Source: Manihot esculenta (Eukaryota; Streptophyta; Magnoliopsida; Malpighiales; Euphorbiaceae). From it: a DNA stretch of 64,000 nucleotides. Both the position numbers and the translations under genes were made by a program. The notes beneath the pieces are model-generated. The model was not told where the DNA came from and ran no database searches. It saw nothing but the letters and a program-made list of their open reading frames with translations. Positions 61,104 to 64,000 of the stretch are shown here, piece after piece (within the stretch, counting starts at the first letter, position 1; every line of letters begins with the position of its first letter). The stretch spans positions 17,050,263 through 17,114,262 of the forward strand of contig NC_035169.2 in assembly GCF_001659605.2 (NCBI RefSeq), written 5' to 3'.

Positions 61104-63150
61104 ACTAAACGATAATACTTCCTATAATGTCCTCTTTCCTATGAAGTCATTATTTCCTCTAGAACCGCGACTTATTGGCAGTACTTGCTATGTTTGAGAT
61201 GTCAGACCTCATGTGACTAAACTTGATCCTAAAGCTTTGAAGTATGTCTTTTTGAGATTTTTTCATCTTTAAAAGGTGTATCGGTGTTACTATCCAAAGC
61301 TTAATAAATATATGGTCTCAATAAATATAGCCTTTTTCGAGCAAATTCTTTTTTATCCTGTTGCACAAATCTATACTGGTCAGGAGGAGGGGGATGAGTG
61401 GCTCATCTATCGAATCACATCTTATGGTAGCATCTCCTAAAATACGCCTTCCATTGCACCATCCGGCATTCCTCCTAGTACTTAGCATCCGGTTAAACCG
61501 TCAATTGTTTAAGTTTACTCTCGAAGACTAGTACTTGATGATACATGTCCTATACCAGAATCTTCTTCGCCATTGAATCTACCACCGAGTGACCTTGACC
61601 TTCCAATTAGTCTTCGTAAAGGTAAACAATAGTGTAAGTCTACCTATTCTATTGCTAACTTTATTTTTTATGATCACCTGTCTCCTTTTTCTACCTCTTT
61701 AATTGTCTCTCTAGATTTCATTTCTTTACCTAAGACAGTTAAAGAGGCATTGGCCCATTTTAGTTAGTGTGATGCAATGTTTGAGAAGATCAAAACTCTA
61801 GATAAAAATCATACTTGGAAACTAGTTGATTTACCTCTAGCAAAAAGGTAATGGGCTGTAAATGGATTTTTGCTATCAAAATCAATCCAGATGGTTCTAT
61901 AGCAAGACTTAAGGACCGTCTTGTCGCTAAAGGCTATGCACAAACCTGTGGCGTTGATTAAAATGACACTTTTTCTCCTGTGGTCAAAATGACCTCAGTT
62001 CGCTTGTTCATCTCCCCAGCTGCTTCTCAGCATTGTCTTTTATACCAATTAGATATCAAGATGCATTTTTACATGGTGACCTCCAAGAGGAGGTGTATAT
62101 GGAGCAACCACCTGGATTTGTTGCTCAGGGGGAGTATGGAAAAGTCTGCTGTTTGAAGAAATCTTTGTATGGTTTGAAGCAGAGTCCCCGTGCATGGTTT
62201 TGGCAAGTTCAATGAAGTTATTCAAGAATTTGAATTGAAAAAAAGCAAGTATGACCACTCAGTTTTCTATAGAAATTTAGATACTGATATTATTCTTCTT
62301 GTTGTATATGTTGATGGTATTATCATTATAGGGAATGATAGTGCATGGTTCTCTTCTCTCAAATCATTCTTGCATGCTAGTTTTCATACAAAATACTTGC
62401 ATCAGTTTAAGTATTTCTTAGGAGTCGAAGTCTTAAGGAGTAAAAAGGAAATATTTCTGTCTTAAAGAAAGTAAATCCTTGACTTACTTGAAGAAATTGA
62501 AATGTTGAGAGCTAAACCCTGTAGCACACTAATGATTCCTAATATATGTCTCACAAAGGATGACAGAGACCTTTATGATGATACAGAGAGATAGAAAAGG
62601 TTGGTTGAAAAGCTGAACTACCTTGTGGTGATGACTCGTCCAGATATTGCTTTTGTAGTAAGCGTTGTAAGCTAGTTCATGTCTGCACCTATGGTGAAAC
62701 AATGGGCCATTCTAGAATAAATTATACATTATCTAAAATGAACTTTTGGACTCAGTATACTCTACGGTGATCATGGGCATACTGCAGTTGAGTGTTTTCC
62801 AGATGCTGATTATGCTGGATCCAAAAGGGATAGAATGTTGACTAAAGGCTACTGTATATTTGTTGGAGAAAACCTAGTATCTTGGGAAAGTAAAAAAACA
62901 AAATGTGATATCTAGATTCAATTCCGATTTAGAATACATGCCCATAGCTCAATACACTTATGAGATTCTATGGATAAATCATCTGCTGAAAGAAGTTGGT
63001 TTGGATGTTGCATTATTCGCAAAACTTTGGTGTGATAATTAAGTTGTTCTTCACATTACTTCCAATCTAGTATACTACGTGATAGAGCATAATTTAGACC
63101 ATATTATCATGATGTTATTGATATTAATTTACATTTTCTCTGTCTAATTT
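61104..63150 (+). pseudogene. Old copia integrase end, RT and RNase H, part 2
   Basis: Continues part 1: VLNDNTSYNVLFP, then a decayed linker (61200-61780), RT start (KTLDKNHTWKLVDLPLAKR, DGSIARLKDRLVAKGYAQ), [20 protein letters not shown] read across a frame change near 62050, [29 protein letters not shown] (62300-62340) and RNase H pieces (ECFPDADYAGSKRDRMLTKGY near 62790). Many stops and several frameshifts. The RT catalytic motif reads YVDG instead of YVDD. Cut at 63150 by the last Ty3 LTR. Confidence 0.88.
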
Positions 63151-64000
63151 TGTAATACCCGGCTAGACTCCGGTATCGGAATTCCTACCGTCCGATGGAA
63201 TCTCGCTGTCAGGAGCCTCTAGTAGGGTAGAATCATGTTTTCATAAAATGTTTTAAGGTATTTCATGGTTTTAAGTAAAATGGAAATGAGTTTTTGCATA
63301 AAAACAACCTTGAAGGAAAAACTCAGGTTCGGCCGCCGAACATGCATGCCTTCGGGAGCGCCTTTAGGCCCCCGAAAGCATAAGTGAGGAAAGTCCAGGT
63401 TCGGCCGCCGAACCTCAAGTTCGGCCGCCGAACATGGCATGCATGCGGAGGCACGTTCGGCCCCCGAACGTGGCCTGGCCAGCCACTATAAAAGGGTCCC
63501 TTAGCCGAAAACGGGCGAACTTTTTCCCCATTTCCGGCCAAGGTGAGTTCTCCGCCACCCCTCACCGATCTTGAGTCTTTTCCTTCAGATCTTTCGAGTT
63601 TTTCACTAGTTTTCATCTTGTTTTGAAGATTTTCAAGCTTTGAGCAAAGTTTTGGAGCTTTGAGGTTCAAGGGAACTCAACCCCTCCCCTCTCTGAGTTT
63701 AGGTCGTCTCTCTCGATCTCCACGAGGTAAGAGCCGATCTTAAGCTCATTTCATGTTTTAAGCAAGTTTTAAGTGGATCTATGGGGTAGAATGCATGTTT
63801 AGCTCATAGTTAGGTTTATGGATTTCATTTGTGTTCATGAACAATGTGAGTTGCTTGTGTGTTGTAGTTTGGGTTTTTGATGGTTTGATGCCCCTAGGAG
63901 CTTGTATGTTTGCTTGTGAATGCTTGGGAATGTTGTAGAATAGGTTTATGCATGATTGGTTAGTTTTGGAGGCACAAATGCATAGGGGAGCTGAGTTTCT
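63151..64000 (+). mobile_element. Ty3 LTR start, truncated by window end
   Basis: TGTAATACCCGGCTAGACTCC start, + orientation. Closest by eye to the Tekay LTR of 33956-46449 in reverse. Upstream palindrome cluster at 63325-63475, TATA box CTATAAAAG at 63486-63494, then GGGTCCCTTAGCCGAAAACGG. Whether it is a solo LTR or the 5' LTR of a full element cannot be seen. Confidence 0.88.
63486..63494 (+). promoter_or_regulatory. TATA box of last Ty3 LTR
   Basis: CTATAAAAG directly downstream of the palindrome cluster. Confidence 0.7.

Overview
The window is nuclear DNA of a flowering plant, almost certainly a eudicot. The evidence is one spliced host gene with plant-type introns, a second small plant-specific gene, very AT-rich intergenic DNA, and a thick layer of LTR retrotransposons with plant-type tRNA-iMet primer sites. 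A euphorb such as cassava is my guess from the look of the Ty3 LTRs; this is recall, not proof. No rRNA gene, tRNA gene or CRISPR array was found.

Layout. (1) 1-9561, + strand: the 3' two thirds of a gene for an ER-luminal HSP70 of the GRP170/HSP70-17 type, 12 exons in the window, ending in the ER retention signal HDEL; one intron is 4.17 kb. (2) 11121-11816, - strand: a complete three-exon gene for a 67-residue CYSTM (cysteine-rich, tail-anchored) protein. (3) 12-14.6 kb: AT-rich DNA. (4) 14637-16863: an internally deleted Ty3 element with 450-bp LTRs and a perfect TTATG target duplication. (5) 17.8-26.2 kb: a mosaic of decayed Ty1/copia pieces and a non-autonomous gag/protease-only Ty3 element that carries a 1.9-kb tandem duplication. 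(6) 26.3-33.6 kb: AT-rich DNA with two related foldback (long inverted repeat) elements. (7) 33.6-64 kb: a deeply nested transposon stack.

The nest can be read from target-site duplications. An old + strand copia (57.8-63.15 kb) is adjacent to a - strand copia element (33616-57748, TSD ACAAG). The left LTR of that copia was hit by a Tekay-like chromovirus (33956-46449, TSD GTTTT) and by a Mutator-like element (47255-48309, 9-bp TSD). Its pol gene was hit by a solo Ty3 LTR (50667-52944). The Tekay right LTR was hit by a further solo LTR (41791-44299, TSD CTATC). The old copia was hit by another solo LTR (58338-61098, TSD ACAGT) and by a Ty3 LTR that runs off the window (63151 on).

The least expected signals are (a) a 30-bp-periodic array of different 21-bp hairpins in both arms of the Mutator-like element, and (b) clusters of the interrupted palindrome TTCGGC-N-GCCGAA bracketing the TATA box in every Tekay-type LTR of the window, although these LTRs differ in length and sequence. 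The transposon genes seen are all broken by stops, frameshifts, deletions or insertions. The two host genes look functional and are unrelated to one another.
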